From: an uncultured Acidobacteriota bacterium
GTDB lineage: Bacteria; Acidobacteriota; Terriglobia; Terriglobales; Acidobacteriaceae
Reading direction: 5' to 3'
Assembly (NCBI GenBank): GCA_903873705.1
Contig: CAIQPK010000072.1
Span: 124,001-188,000, forward strand
Length of the DNA stretch: 64,000 bases
Part shown: piece after piece, positions 19,016 to 27,783 of the stretch
Layout of the letters: the number at the start of each line of letters is the position of its first letter
How positions within the stretch are numbered: the stretch's first letter is position 1
Program-made: the position numbers and the translations under genes
The notes under the pieces: generated by a model
Databases searched by the model: none
What the model was told of the DNA's origin: nothing
The model's input: the letters and a program-made list of their open reading frames with translations, nothing else

Positions 19016-20047
19016 GTGACGCGGGAACATCGGGTGAGTTTGCTGAAGACGCTGCCGGGGCTGTTGATCAGCTGTGGGTTTATCTGGTGGACGTTCTTTC
19101 ACCGCGACGCTCATGGAGCGCGGGGTTTTGATCCGGAAGAGTTTCGCGGCCTGCGGTTTGAGCAGCCGTGGTGGATTGTGGGCGTGGTGGTCTTTACGGT
19201 GGCGGGTTATGGGATTCGCTGCTACCGGTCGTACGCGATGCTGCGGAGTGTGAAGGCGAAATTTTCAGAGTGTGCGCGGGTGTTCCTGACGTCGCTGGCG
19301 GCGAATAATATCCTGCCGCTGCGGGTGGGCGATGTGATGCGGATCTTTACTTACTCCGGAGATTTGAATGCGACGCCATCGATTATTTTGAGCACGGTGA
19401 TCCTGGAGAAGCTGCTGGATGTGTTTTCGCTGGCGCTGCTTTTTGTGGTGACGATGCACTTCAGTAAGAGCGTGTCGGAACATGTACGGACTGGGGCTGA
19501 GGTGGGCGTTGCGGTGTCGACGCTGGGCGTGCTGGTGCTGGTTTTTGGGGCGCGGACGCTGGAAGGACCGGTCAAGAAGCTGTTTGCGAAGACGAAGAAC
19601 GAAAAGCTGGCAAAGGTTGAGCACTGGCTGCTGCTGGCGATTGATTGCATCAAGCAGATTGGCGTGGCGGGGACGCTGATGCTGGTGGTTTACAGCTTTG
19701 CTGCGTGGTTCTGCGAAGGGATGTTATATGTGTCGGCTGCAAACGTGATCGCGTTGCCGACGGACCGGGTGGGGCCGTGGCAGGCGGTGGCGGAGGCGAA
19801 CCTTTCGTTTTTGATTCCCAGCTCGCCGGGCGGAATTGGGCCTTTTGAGATGGCGGCGAAGGATGCACTGGTTCGGCATGGCGCGACGGCCAGTGCGGGC
19901 GGATTGTTTGGACTGCTGATGCATGCGTGGTTGTTTGTGACGATTACGGCGGCAGGCGGCGGGATGTTCCTGGTGCACCGAGCGCACCGCGCGATGCGCA
20001 AGCCGCTGCTGGAAGAGATTGAGACGTTGCCGGTGGAACTGCCGTAG
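19016..20047 (+). CDS. flippase-like membrane protein (UPF0104 / LPG synthase TM domain)
   Basis: 343 aa, GTG start with GGAG about 8 bases upstream. It has seven or eight hydrophobic segments. The near-C-terminal motif SFLIPSSPGGIGPFE matches the conserved P-x-PGG-x-G-x-x-E of the AglD/MprF-type transmembrane family. Members without the synthase domain are thought to move lipids or lipid-linked sugars across the inner membrane; the substrate here cannot be told. The gene is followed closely by argS, separated only by a short A/G-rich repeat. Confidence 0.82.
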   Translation: MTREHRVSLLKTLPGLLISCGFIWWTFFHRDAHGARGFDPEEFRGLRFEQPWWIVGVVVFTVAGYGIRCYRSYAMLRSVKAKFSECARVFLTSLAANNILPLRVGDVMRIFTYSGDLNATPSIILSTVILEKLLDVFSLALLFVVTMHFSKSVSEHVRTGAEVGVAVSTLGVLVLVFGARTLEGPVKKLFAKTKNEKLAKVEHWLLLAIDCIKQIGVAGTLMLVVYSFAAWFCEGMLYVSAANVIALPTDRVGPWQAVAEANLSFLIPSSPGGIGPFEMAAKDALVRHGATASAGGLFGLLMHAWLFVTITAAGGGMFLVHRAHRAMRKPLLEEIETLPVELP

Positions 20048-20085
20048 GGCAGAGGGTAGATAGTAGAGCGTAGTAGGTAGAGGGA
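20046..20085. repeat. short imperfect TAGA/TAGG direct repeats
   Basis: A string of GGTAGA, TAGTAGAGCG, TAGTAGGTAG units fills the spacer between the flippase-like gene and argS. Similar purine-rich short-period tracts lie at 28334-28362, 33466-33495 and 58936-58955. Confidence 0.45.
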
Positions 20086-20094
20086 AAGAGACCC

Positions 20095-22092
20095 ATGTAT
20101 CGGATTTGGCAGCAGGCTGTTGTGGCGCGGGTGCAGGCTATTGTGGCTGAGCGGTATGGTGTGGCGCTCGGCAACCTGGTGGTGGAGCTGCCGCCGAAGC
20201 TCGAGTTTGGCGAGATGGCGCTGCCCGTGGCGTTTGAGCTGGCGAAGCGGTTGAAGAAGGCGCCGCGCGCGATCGCGATGGAGCTGCAGGCTGAGCTGGC
20301 GGCTATGGATGGGGTGGCGTCGGTTGAGGTGGCGGGTGCGGGCTATCTGAATGTGAAGCTGGATCGCGCGGCGACTGTGCGTCGCATCGCGGCGGATGAA
20401 CATGCGGCAGTGGGCGGGCCGGGGTTCCGGCTGGTTGAGCATACGAGCATCAATCCCAATAAGGCGGCGCATGTGGGTCATCTGCGCAATGCGATCCTGG
20501 GCGATACGTTTCAGCGGATGCTGCGGCCGGATGAGTTCAAGCCGGGATATGAGACGGGGGTGCAGAACTACATCGACAATACGGGCGTGCAGGTTGCGGA
20601 CATTGTGGTGGCGATCATGCACCTGCACAACATGGGGCTGGAGGATGTTCGGGAGTGGATGACCGAGCTGCTGGAGACGAATCAGCGGCTGGACTATGTG
20701 TGTTGGGGGATGTACGCGCACGTGTCGCAGTGGTATGAGGCGGAGCCGGGTGAAGTGGCGGCGCGCAAGAAGCTGCGACTGGATACGCTTCATGCGATTG
20801 AGGCGGGGGACAACGAGGTTGCGGAGATTGCGGAGTTGATTTCGACGGGCGTGCTCCGTCGGCATCTGGATACGATGGAGCGGCTGGGGATCGAGTACGA
20901 CTTTCTGCCGCGTGAGAGTGAGATTCTGCACCTGAAGTTCTGGGAGACGGCGCGGCAGTTGCTGGTGGAAACGGGCGCGATGTATCTCGAAACGGAAGGC
21001 AAGAACAAGGGCTGCTGGGTGATGCGGCGGGCGATTTCTTCAGCGGCGGAGGTGACTGCGGGGCCGGATGAGGACGCGAAGATTATTGTGCGGTCGAATG
21101 GGACCGTGACTTATGTGGGCAAGGACATTGCTTATCACCTGTGGAAGTTCGGGTTGCTGGGCAAGGACTTTGGCTATGCGCAGTTTCATCCGTATGCCGA
21201 GCACATGTGCTGGATTTCTACTACTCAGGGTGAAGAGCCGCATCCGACTTTCGGTAAGGCTACAGCGATTTATAACGTGATCGATTCGCGGCAGGATGAT
21301 CCGCAGACGCAGGTGCGGGAAGCGCTGCGGGCGATGGGTTATGGCGACGCCGCGGACAATTATGTGCATTTGAACTATGCGTTTGTGGGGCTGACGGCGC
21401 GGACTGCGGCGGAGCTGGGTTATGTGCTGAGTGAGGAAGACAAGGGGCGGGCGTACATCGAGGTGAGCGGGCGGAAGGGTTTTGGCGTCAAGGCTGATGA
21501 CCTGATTGACCGGATGATTGCGGCGGCGCGGAGTGAGGTTGACGCGCGGCATCCGGAGCTCGACGAGGCGACACGGGCGGAGATTGCGGAGGCGATTGGT
21601 GTGGGAGCGCTGCGGTTCTTCATGCTGCGGTTTACGCGGAATACGATCATTGCTTTCGACTTTCAGGATGCGTTGTCGTTTGATGGAGAAACCGGGCCGT
21701 ATGTGCAGTATGCGGCGGTGAGGGCGGCGAATATCTTCCGCAAGGCCGGGGCGGAGGAGAGTGCATCGCTGGCGGCGGTGGCCGAGTTGGACCTGGCGGC
21801 CATGCTCGAGGGTGATGAGGGGACGAGCATCTGGGAGGTTTGGCGGACGGCTTCGCGGCTATCGCTAGTGCTGGAGCAGGGCATTGCGGCGGCAGAGCCA
21901 GCGGGGATGGCGAAGTATGCGTTTCAGCTGGCGCAGCAGTTCAGCAACTTTTACCAGCAGAAGAGAAATAATGTGGTGAACGAGACGGATGAGACACGGA
22001 AGGCGCTGCTGCTGGCTACGGCGGCAGTAGCTCGGCGGGAGCTGGTGAGAGCGCTGGGGTGGATGGGGATGACGGTGCCGGTGGCGATGTAG
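20095..22092 (+). CDS. argS: arginyl-tRNA synthetase
   Basis: 665 aa, ATG 20095 with a GA-rich site upstream. It is a class I synthetase that charges tRNA-Arg in the cytoplasm. An N-terminal Arg-tRNA-synthetase domain (about 1-95) recognises the tRNA D-loop. The catalytic signature AHVGHLRN is the HIGH motif (H126-V-G-H129), and GRKGFGVKADDLID stands where ArgRS proteins have a degenerate KMSKS loop. A C-terminal DALR anticodon-binding domain follows (about 530-665; FSNFYQQKRNNVVNETDETRK). It is longer than E. coli ArgS (577 aa), with extra sequence in the catalytic core (about 175-215). No other arginine gene is adjacent. Confidence 0.95.
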   Translation: MYRIWQQAVVARVQAIVAERYGVALGNLVVELPPKLEFGEMALPVAFELAKRLKKAPRAIAMELQAELAAMDGVASVEVAGAGYLNVKLDRAATVRRIAADEHAAVGGPGFRLVEHTSINPNKAAHVGHLRNAILGDTFQRMLRPDEFKPGYETGVQNYIDNTGVQVADIVVAIMHLHNMGLEDVREWMTELLETNQRLDYVCWGMYAHVSQWYEAEPGEVAARKKLRLDTLHAIEAGDNEVAEIAELISTGVLRRHLDTMERLGIEYDFLPRESEILHLKFWETARQLLVETGAMYLETEGKNKGCWVMRRAISSAAEVTAGPDEDAKIIVRSNGTVTYVGKDIAYHLWKFGLLGKDFGYAQFHPYAEHMCWISTTQGEEPHPTFGKATAIYNVIDSRQDDPQTQVREALRAMGYGDAADNYVHLNYAFVGLTARTAAELGYVLSEEDKGRAYIEVSGRKGFGVKADDLIDRMIAAARSEVDARHPELDEATRAEIAEAIGVGALRFFMLRFTRNTIIAFDFQDALSFDGETGPYVQYAAVRAANIFRKAGAEESASLAAVAELDLAAMLEGDEGTSIWEVWRTASRLSLVLEQGIAAAEPAGMAKYAFQLAQQFSNFYQQKRNNVVNETDETRKALLLATAAVARRELVRALGWMGMTVPVAM

Positions 22093-22152
22093 GTTCGTGG
22101 CGGGCCAGTCTTGCGCAACTGCGCGCCAATGGGCACCCGATGAGTTGACCTG

Positions 22153-22755
22153 CTAACGGCGGGTGCGGCCGGAGGGTGTGGGGGTTGAGGGGGCGTCGGG
22201 GTCGCGGACGATGTGGCGGATGCCGTCGGCGCAGAAGGATGTGGCGATGGTGCAGGCGCGGCCTCCGGCTCGCTGGCAGCGGAGGTTGGCGTTCATGTCT
22301 GCGAAGTTGACGGCGCCGGTAGGGCCGCCGATGGCGTAGAGGCGCTGGGGTTTACTGAGGGCGAGGGAGACGCAGACGTCGGCGATAGCGACGGCGATTT
22401 TGCAGTCTTTGACGCTGGATATGGACTTGCAACGTTGCAGGGCGGCGGCGCGGGCGGCGGCTTCGCTCTTGTAGTTCCAGACGGTGGCCCACTGGAGAGA
22501 AGTGGAGATGGCGAGGGCTCCCCAGACGTCGGGGAGGGGTGGGGGAACATAGGCGCGATGTCCTTCGTCTTCGGGATTGCAGCTCCAGATAGGGATACTG
22601 TTGCCTGCGGCGTTAGTGGCACCGGCTCCGACGACGGAGCAGCCCTGTGCGTGGGCGTAGGCACCGCCAGCGAAGACGGTCAGCAGTGCGATGAGAAGGA
22701 TGGATTTGATGCAGCGAGTGGCGGGCAAAAAGAGAGACGTCCGGCGGAGTGGCAT
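22153..22755 (-). CDS. secreted DUF4189-domain protein
   Basis: 200 aa from ATG 22755, preceded by GAAGGA. An upstream extension of the frame gives only low-complexity His/Pro sequence. The signal peptide is SILLIALLTVFAGGAYAHAQ. The mature domain (WGALAIS..., AARAAALQRC, DCKIAVAIADVC) has the paired Cys pattern and spacing of DUF4189, small disulphide-bonded secreted domains of unknown function. It is convergent with argS and in the same direction as the lipid kinase upstream. Confidence 0.78.
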   Translation of the reverse strand: MPLRRTSLFLPATRCIKSILLIALLTVFAGGAYAHAQGCSVVGAGATNAAGNSIPIWSCNPEDEGHRAYVPPPLPDVWGALAISTSLQWATVWNYKSEAAARAAALQRCKSISSVKDCKIAVAIADVCVSLALSKPQRLYAIGGPTGAVNFADMNANLRCQRAGGRACTIATSFCADGIRHIVRDPDAPSTPTPSGRTRR

Positions 22756-22862
22756 GGATTCCTTCTTTCCGTTTTGAGACGAATGGGGATGGCTGGATGT
22801 GAGGCGATTCCTCACTTGAGATGCACGCGCACGGTTCGGCGGTTGCGACTGCTGGCGATTCT

Positions 22863-23789
22863 CTATGGCATAAGGAGGCGGAGGGCGTTGGGGATGAGGG
22901 TGACGGTCATGGGGGTTTGGCCTAGCCATTCGCCGTCGGCCTGGACGTGGACGGGGGCGATGCCGTTGGGGCTGCAGTGGAGTTCGGTGGCTTCGCAGGT
23001 TTCTACGAAGTAGCTTAGGCCGGGGAGGCGGGTCCAGCTGAGGGTGAACCAGGCGGGGAGGGAGATCTGGCCGGGGGGGCGGATGAGCATGAGGTGGAGA
23101 TAGTCGTGGTGGATGGCGGCGCCGCGGACGAGGGGGCTGAAGATGCCGCCGAGGTCGCTGACGCGGACGGCCATGACGCCAGTGATGCGGCGTCTAAGGC
23201 GCTCGCCGGTGGTGAGGGTGACGTCAGCCAGGTAGGCAGGGAAGCTGCCGGTGCAGAAGAGGCGGGCGGCGTTGAGGTAGTAGGCCATGCGGCCGAGGAG
23301 CTGTTTTTCGGTGCGGAGGGAAGCATACATGAGCGCGCCGTCTGGGCCGGCGCCGGCCATGAGAAGGAAGTAGCGGCTGATCTGGCCGGCGGGAGACTGG
23401 CAGGTGACGTGTCCGAGGGGAACGCGTTGTGGCGTGCGTGAGAGTTGGGTGAGGGCGGCTTGCTGGGGGTCGAGGGGGATCTGGAGGTGGCGGGCGAGGA
23501 CGTTGCCGCTGCCGAGGGGGATGATGCCGAGGGTGGTGTGGGGGTGGAAGGCGAGGCCCTGGAGGATTTCGTGGATGGTCCCGTCGCCGCCGCAGGCGAA
23601 GATAATGTCGGCTCCGCTGTCGGCGGCTTCGCGGGCCTGTTGGCCAGCGGTGCCGGGGGCGGCGGTGGGGGTGATGTCGACGGTGAGGTGATTGGCGCGG
23701 AGCGTGGTGGCGATGGACTCGATGATGGCGAGGCGGTTTTGGGAGCGGCGTCCAGAGGAAGGGTTGAAGAGGAGGACGGCGCGGCGCAT
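22863..23789 (-). CDS. diacylglycerol kinase-family lipid kinase (YegS/DgkB type)
   Basis: 308 aa, ATG 23789. Motifs of the NAD/DAG/sphingosine kinase fold are present: NPSSGRR at the N-terminus, the nucleotide-binding GGDGT (about residue 67) and IPLGSGNVLARHL. Members phosphorylate diacylglycerol or related lipids with ATP at the membrane. The length fits the YegS/DgkB group of about 300 aa. The lipid substrate cannot be read from sequence. Confidence 0.88.
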   Translation of the reverse strand: MRRAVLLFNPSSGRRSQNRLAIIESIATTLRANHLTVDITPTAAPGTAGQQAREAADSGADIIFACGGDGTIHEILQGLAFHPHTTLGIIPLGSGNVLARHLQIPLDPQQAALTQLSRTPQRVPLGHVTCQSPAGQISRYFLLMAGAGPDGALMYASLRTEKQLLGRMAYYLNAARLFCTGSFPAYLADVTLTTGERLRRRITGVMAVRVSDLGGIFSPLVRGAAIHHDYLHLMLIRPPGQISLPAWFTLSWTRLPGLSYFVETCEATELHCSPNGIAPVHVQADGEWLGQTPMTVTLIPNALRLLMP

Positions 23790-23827
23790 GGGGTGATTCT
23801 AGATGGTGTGGAGCACGGGGTGTTGGG

Positions 23828-23872
23828 GCCGCCCACCCGTGACGATGGGACCGTCACGAATGGGGCACCCGG
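23828..23872. repeat. palindromic intergenic repeat with GGGGCACCC tail (copy 2)
   Basis: GGCCGCCCAC is followed by an inverted repeat, CGTGACG / CGTCACG, then AATGGGGCACCCGG and GAGTTGTGG. It is a diverged copy of 151-191 in which both arms changed together. Confidence 0.7.
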
Positions 23873-23900
23873 AGTTGTGGTGGGTTGGCTGCATACTCTC

Positions 23901-23931
23901 CCATGTCCGAAAATCCGGACATGGGGCACCC
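23901..23931. repeat. palindromic repeat, CCATGTCCG stem with GGGGCACCC tail
   Basis: Arms CCATGTCCG (23901-23909) and CGGACATGG (23916-23924), then GGGCACCC. A second copy with the same 9-10-bp stem and a changed loop is at 25305-25336. The two copies flank the metallo-hydrolase gene at 24002-25276. Confidence 0.7.
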
Positions 23932-24001
23932 GGAATGTTTGAGAGGCGGGATGTTGGTTGCTGTGAGATGGTGGTGAGGATGGACGTTCAGGGAGGTTGG
24001 C

Positions 24002-25276
24002 GTGACGGAGTGGATTAGCCGGCGGCGGTTCTTGCGGGGGTCGGTTGCGAGTGTGGCGCTGGTGGCGGCGGCGCGTGCGTGCGTGGCGCAGATGGGTGGC
24101 GCGGTGGGCGTGGGCGCTGCGTTTGAGCCGTGGCGGCGCGGGTGGCTGGATATTCACCATATTTCGACGGGGTGTGGGAACTCGGTGCTGGTGATTGCGC
24201 CGGATGGGACATCGCTGATGATTGATGCGGGGGCGAAGTCGCCGGATGCGACGGGGGCGCAGGCGGTGGCGCGGCCGGATGCGAGCCGCAGGCCGGGGGA
24301 GTGGCTGGGGCGCTATGCGCGGCATCATCTGCGGACGACGCCGCGACAGGAGATCGATTATTTTTTTCTGACGCATCTGCATGACGACCACATGGGGACG
24401 TGCCTGCCGGGGTCGCCGATGGCGGCGGGGGGAGGGTACCGGCTGACGGGGGTGAGCGATGTGGCGGAAGTGTTGCCGCTGCGGATGATGCTCGACCGTG
24501 GGTGGCCGGATTATGCGTATCCGGCGCCGTTCACGGATCCGAGTGCGCTGAACTATATTGCGTTTGCGCGGTCGATGGCGGGGCGTGGGGTGAAGGTGGA
24601 GGGGATAAAGGTGGGGTCGGCTGGGCAGATGGCGCTGCGGCATGAGACGGGCGCGTTCAGGGATTTTTCGGTGCGGAGTGTGGCGGCGAGTGGGCGGGTT
24701 TGGACGGGTGTTGGAGAGAAGGTGCGCGAGGTGTTTCCGGCGCTGAAGGGGCTGGCGGTAAGGGATTATCCGACGGAGAATATGTGCTCTGCGGCGGTGC
24801 GGATTGGGTATGGCGGCTTTGCGTATTACAACGGCGGCGACCTGACCTGCGATACGGCGTTTGGGACGGAGCCGTGGCGGGATGTGGAGACGCCGGTGGC
24901 GCGGGCGGTGGGGAAGGTGAGCGTGGCGGCGCTGAATCACCATGGGTACTACGACGGGACGGGAGCGGATTTTGTGCGGGCCGTGCAGGCTCGGATATGG
25001 GTGCTGCAGAGCTGGCATGCGTCGCATCCGGCACTGGCGTCGCTGGACCGGTTGTACAGCAAGGTGCTGTATGGGGGCGATCGCGATGTGCTGGCGACGA
25101 GCCTGACGCAGGCGGCGGAGCTGGCGGACGCTCGGCTGTCGGACCGGATGCTGAGCCAGCAGGGGCATGTGGTGGTTCGGGTGGCAGGGGGGGGAAGGAG
25201 TTATGAGGTTTGTGTGCTGGATGATGGCAGGGAAGAGGGGGCGGTGAAGGGGCGGTTTGGGCCGTTTGCCAGTTAG
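24002..25276 (+). CDS. Tat-exported metallo-beta-lactamase-fold hydrolase
   Basis: 424 aa, GTG 24002 with AGGGAGG about 7 bases upstream. The N-terminus has a twin-arginine signal (SRRRFLRG, then a hydrophobic stretch ending near ARACVAQ), so the folded protein is exported. The metal motif HLHDDHMG (about residues 125-132) is the HxHxDH signature, and a later His (ALNHHGYYDGT) fits the remaining ligands. It resembles ComEC/Rec2-type hydrolase domains in layout. The substrate is unknown. The gene stands alone between two copies of the CCATGTCCG palindrome. Confidence 0.82.
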   Translation: MTEWISRRRFLRGSVASVALVAAARACVAQMGGAVGVGAAFEPWRRGWLDIHHISTGCGNSVLVIAPDGTSLMIDAGAKSPDATGAQAVARPDASRRPGEWLGRYARHHLRTTPRQEIDYFFLTHLHDDHMGTCLPGSPMAAGGGYRLTGVSDVAEVLPLRMMLDRGWPDYAYPAPFTDPSALNYIAFARSMAGRGVKVEGIKVGSAGQMALRHETGAFRDFSVRSVAASGRVWTGVGEKVREVFPALKGLAVRDYPTENMCSAAVRIGYGGFAYYNGGDLTCDTAFGTEPWRDVETPVARAVGKVSVAALNHHGYYDGTGADFVRAVQARIWVLQSWHASHPALASLDRLYSKVLYGGDRDVLATSLTQAAELADARLSDRMLSQQGHVVVRVAGGGRSYEVCVLDDGREEGAVKGRFGPFAS

Positions 25277-25304
25277 GGTTTTCGGTGGTTCGTGTAGGAC
25301 CGTT

Positions 25305-25336
25305 CCCATGTCCGAGAATACGGACATGGGGCACCC
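25305..25336. repeat. palindromic repeat, CCCATGTCCG stem (copy 2)
   Basis: Arms CCCATGTCCG (25305-25314) and CGGACATGGG (25321-25330) around GAGAAT, followed by GCACCC. It lies immediately downstream of the metallo-hydrolase stop and may also act as its transcript-end hairpin. Confidence 0.7.
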
Positions 25337-25362
25337 CTCAGCAAAGGCGCTGCCAGCAAAAC

Positions 25363-25392
25363 GCAGATCCTTCGCTTCGCTCAGGATGACAA
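25363..25392. repeat. interspersed repeat CAGATCCTTCGCTTCGCTCAGGATGACAA type
   Basis: A 30-base element containing CCTTCGCTTCGCTCAGG and ending GATGACAA. Related copies lie at 27717-27751, 35160-35202, 35224-35257 and, more diverged, 37936-37992. All are intergenic. Confidence 0.65.
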
Positions 25393-25408
25393 TGGCAAAA
25401 ATAGTTCG

Positions 25409-26950
25409 TTAGCTGGCGTAGCTGTTGACCCACTCGACGAGGGAGCGGACTGCGATGCCGGTGGGGCCTTTGGATTGCCAGGCTTTGGATTCGTCCATCC
25501 AGGCGGTGCCGGCGATGTCGAGGTGGATCCAGGGGGTATCGCCGACGAATTCCTTGAGGAACATGGCGGCGGTGATGGCTCCGCCGTAGCGGGAGCCGCC
25601 GGTGTTCATGATGTCGGCTATCTGGGACTTGATCTGGTCGCGGTAGTCGTCGGTGCAGGGCATGCGCCAGAACTTTTCGCCGGAGGTGGCGAGGCCGTCC
25701 ATGAAGTGCTGGGTGGCGTCATCGCAGTTGGAGAAGAGGCCGGCGTTGAGGAGGCCGAGTGCGACGCCGATGGCTCCGGTGAGGGTGGCGGCGTTGATGA
25801 GGTGGGTGGCGCCGAGGGTTTTGGCGTAGTGAAGGCCGTCGGCGAGGACGAGGCGGCCTTCGGCGTCGGTGTTCATGATTTCGATGGTCTTGCCGGACAT
25901 GGCGGTGATAACGTCGCCGGGTTTGAAGGCTTTGCCGTCGGGCATGTTTTCAGCGGAGCAGACGATGGAGATGACGCGCACGTTGGGCTTGAGGTGGGCG
26001 ATGGCGCGCATGGCCCCGATCATGGCGGCGGCTCCGCCCATGTCGTACTTCATCTTGTCCATGTTGTCGGCGGGCTTGATGGAGATGCCGCCGGTATCGA
26101 AGGTGATGCCTTTACCGACGAGGGCGAGGACGGGGCCGTCGGGTTTAGGGTTCGCGGGCTCGTAGCGGAGGATGATCAGGGCGGGGGGTTCGGCGGAGCC
26201 CTGGGCTACGGCGGCGAGTGCACCCATTTTGAGCTCGTTGATCTTGTCCCAGCCATGGACCTCGCATTGCAGGCCGGAGTCGGCGGCCATGGCGGCGGTG
26301 CGATTGCCTAGCTCGGTGGGAGTGAGGACGTTGCCGGGTTCGTTGATGAGTTCGCGGGCGAAGTTCTGGGAGGCGGCGATGATGAGGCCGGCGTCGAAGC
26401 CGTGCTGCATTTCGGCCTGGGACTTTTTGTCGTCTTCGCGGGCGGCGCAGGTGAAGGAGTGGACGCTGAGGTCTTTGCGGTCGGAGCGATAGATGTCGAT
26501 GTCGTACTCGGCGAGGACGACGCCTTCGGCGATGGCGCGGGCGGTGAGGTCGCAGGGGAGCGAATCCATGTGCTCGTCGGAGAGCGCTTTGTCTTCGGGG
26601 AAGGCGATGGCGAGGTCACGAATGGCGCGAGGCTTGGCGAAGCGGACGGCGGTGCCGGCGCCTTTGCGGACCTCGTGTATGGAGAGCGTTTTGGCTTTGC
26701 CGAGGCCGATGATGAGGAGGCGCTCGGCTTTGACGCCGGCGGGGGCGTGGAGGAGAAGTGTCTCGGCGAGGCCGGCCTTGAACTCGCCGCTGGCGATCCA
26801 GGGGGCGGCGGCGTTGGCGATCGCGTCGGAGGTGGAGAGCAGTGCGGGGTGCGGGTCGGCGTCCTTGCCCGTCGAAATGTCCACGGCGAAGACGGCGAGG
26901 AGCGGCGTGGCGGCGGTGGCGGGGTCGAGGAAGGCGAGGGTAGTGTTCAC
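25409..26950 (-). CDS. pepA: leucyl aminopeptidase, family M17
   Basis: 513 aa, GTG start at 26950. The C-terminal catalytic domain carries the family signature NTDAEGRLVLADGL and the metal and active-site region KGITFDTGGISIKPADNMDKMKYDM (positions about 265-290). The N-terminal macrodomain-like region is about 150 aa. It is a cytoplasmic hexameric di-metal aminopeptidase that removes N-terminal residues during peptide turnover; some family members also bind DNA. A tract of TCAGCG-type direct repeats lies just ahead of its start codon. Confidence 0.95.
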   Translation of the reverse strand: MNTTLAFLDPATAATPLLAVFAVDISTGKDADPHPALLSTSDAIANAAAPWIASGEFKAGLAETLLLHAPAGVKAERLLIIGLGKAKTLSIHEVRKGAGTAVRFAKPRAIRDLAIAFPEDKALSDEHMDSLPCDLTARAIAEGVVLAEYDIDIYRSDRKDLSVHSFTCAAREDDKKSQAEMQHGFDAGLIIAASQNFARELINEPGNVLTPTELGNRTAAMAADSGLQCEVHGWDKINELKMGALAAVAQGSAEPPALIILRYEPANPKPDGPVLALVGKGITFDTGGISIKPADNMDKMKYDMGGAAAMIGAMRAIAHLKPNVRVISIVCSAENMPDGKAFKPGDVITAMSGKTIEIMNTDAEGRLVLADGLHYAKTLGATHLINAATLTGAIGVALGLLNAGLFSNCDDATQHFMDGLATSGEKFWRMPCTDDYRDQIKSQIADIMNTGGSRYGGAITAAMFLKEFVGDTPWIHLDIAGTAWMDESKAWQSKGPTGIAVRSLVEWVNSYAS

Positions 26951-26974
26951 AGGTACATGGTAACGCTGGAGGGG

Positions 26975-27010
26975 CAGCGAGTCAGCAAGTCAGCGCGTCA
27001 GCGAGGCAGC
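26975..27010. repeat. tandem AGTCAGC(GC) direct repeat
   Basis: Four to five imperfect 8-9-base units (GCGAGTCA, GCAAGTCA, GCGCGTCA, GCGAGGCA) lie 25 bases before the pepA start. The same unit recurs between the two pseudopilin genes at 31633-31675. Confidence 0.6.
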
Positions 27011-27039
27011 AAAATGCTGGATGGGCGGGAATTGTGTGA

Positions 27040-27513
27040 CTATTGGCAGTTTTTCCTGGCGATGTAGTCGGCGAGCTTGTTTTTGGCGTCCATGCTGGCT
27101 AGGTCGCTGAGGGTTTTGTCTTTGGCGTCGGGTTCCTGGCGGAGGATGGCGGCGTAGCCTTTGAGGACACTGTGGAGAGCGTAGAGGCTGGTTCCCTGTG
27201 AGTCGGTCTTGCCGGATTCGACCTGATAGGTTGCAGCGCCGAGGAGGTAGAGGCGGCGAATCTGCTGGCGGTAGGTGTACCTGGAGTCGCTGAAGTCCTG
27301 GAGGAGTTCCGGGCAGACTTTGACGCGGAAGTCCGAGACGGCGATGTTGGCGACGGTGAGGGTGGCATCGTGGTCGGCGTCGTCGTCGAGTGGGGCGGTT
27401 TCGTATTTGTGGGTGACTTCGGCCCAGTGCTTGTGCTCGTCGGTGGGAGTGGGGTTCTGGGCGGCGAGGGTGGTGGTGAGGAGGAGGGTGAGAATTGTGG
27501 GCCGGATGGTCAT
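27040..27513 (-). CDS. small exported protein of unknown function
   Basis: 157 aa from ATG 27513 with GAGG about 10 bases upstream. It has a short signal peptide (TILTLLLTTTLAAQ) and a mature, mostly helical domain of about 135 residues with two Cys (KVCPEL and the C-terminal KNCQ). I do not recognise a family. An in-frame start further upstream is possible, but it would add repeat-derived sequence. Confidence 0.65.
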   Translation of the reverse strand: MTIRPTILTLLLTTTLAAQNPTPTDEHKHWAEVTHKYETAPLDDDADHDATLTVANIAVSDFRVKVCPELLQDFSDSRYTYRQQIRRLYLLGAATYQVESGKTDSQGTSLYALHSVLKGYAAILRQEPDAKDKTLSDLASMDAKNKLADYIARKNCQ

Positions 27514-27555
27514 GGTCGGTGCCTCACGAGGGATGATACGCGGTGGGGCGGAGGG

Positions 27556-27704
27556 TGTGCGAGGCCACGCATCGCGCGAAAGGATGTGCGATGAATGGGG
27601 TACCCGGGGGTTGTTGCCTGCCATTCGGGAAAGCGATCGCGCTTTGCGCGATACCCCACCCTTTCGCAAAGGGCGCGAAAGGATGGGCCACCCGGAGTTG
27701 TGGC
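27556..27704. repeat. cluster of palindromic repeats with GGGGTACCC / GGCCACCC tails
   Basis: Three adjacent inverted repeats: CATCGC...GCGATG followed by AATGGGGTACCC; a CGATCGCGC/GCGCGAT pair followed by ACCCC; and TTTCGC...GCGAAA followed by GGATGGGCCACCCGGAGTTGTGG. The last tail matches the one at 23862-23880. This is the densest cluster of the family in the window. Confidence 0.55.
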
Positions 27705-27716
27705 GCTGCGAACGAG

Positions 27717-27751
27717 AAGCAAATTCCTTCGCTGCGCTGCGGGATGACAAC
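27717..27751. repeat. interspersed CCTTCGCTGCGCTGCGGGATGACAA-type repeat
   Basis: Copy of the 25363-25392 element, here with CTTCGCTGCGCTGCGG. It lies at the 3' side of smpB, directly after the palindrome cluster. Confidence 0.65.
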
Positions 27752-27783
27752 TCTAAAAAGTATTTGGCATGACGAAGGAAAGA

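Noticed and set aside
26975-27010. Possible CRISPR-type array
   Set aside because: Units are 8-9 bases and adjacent, with no spacers and no cas genes.
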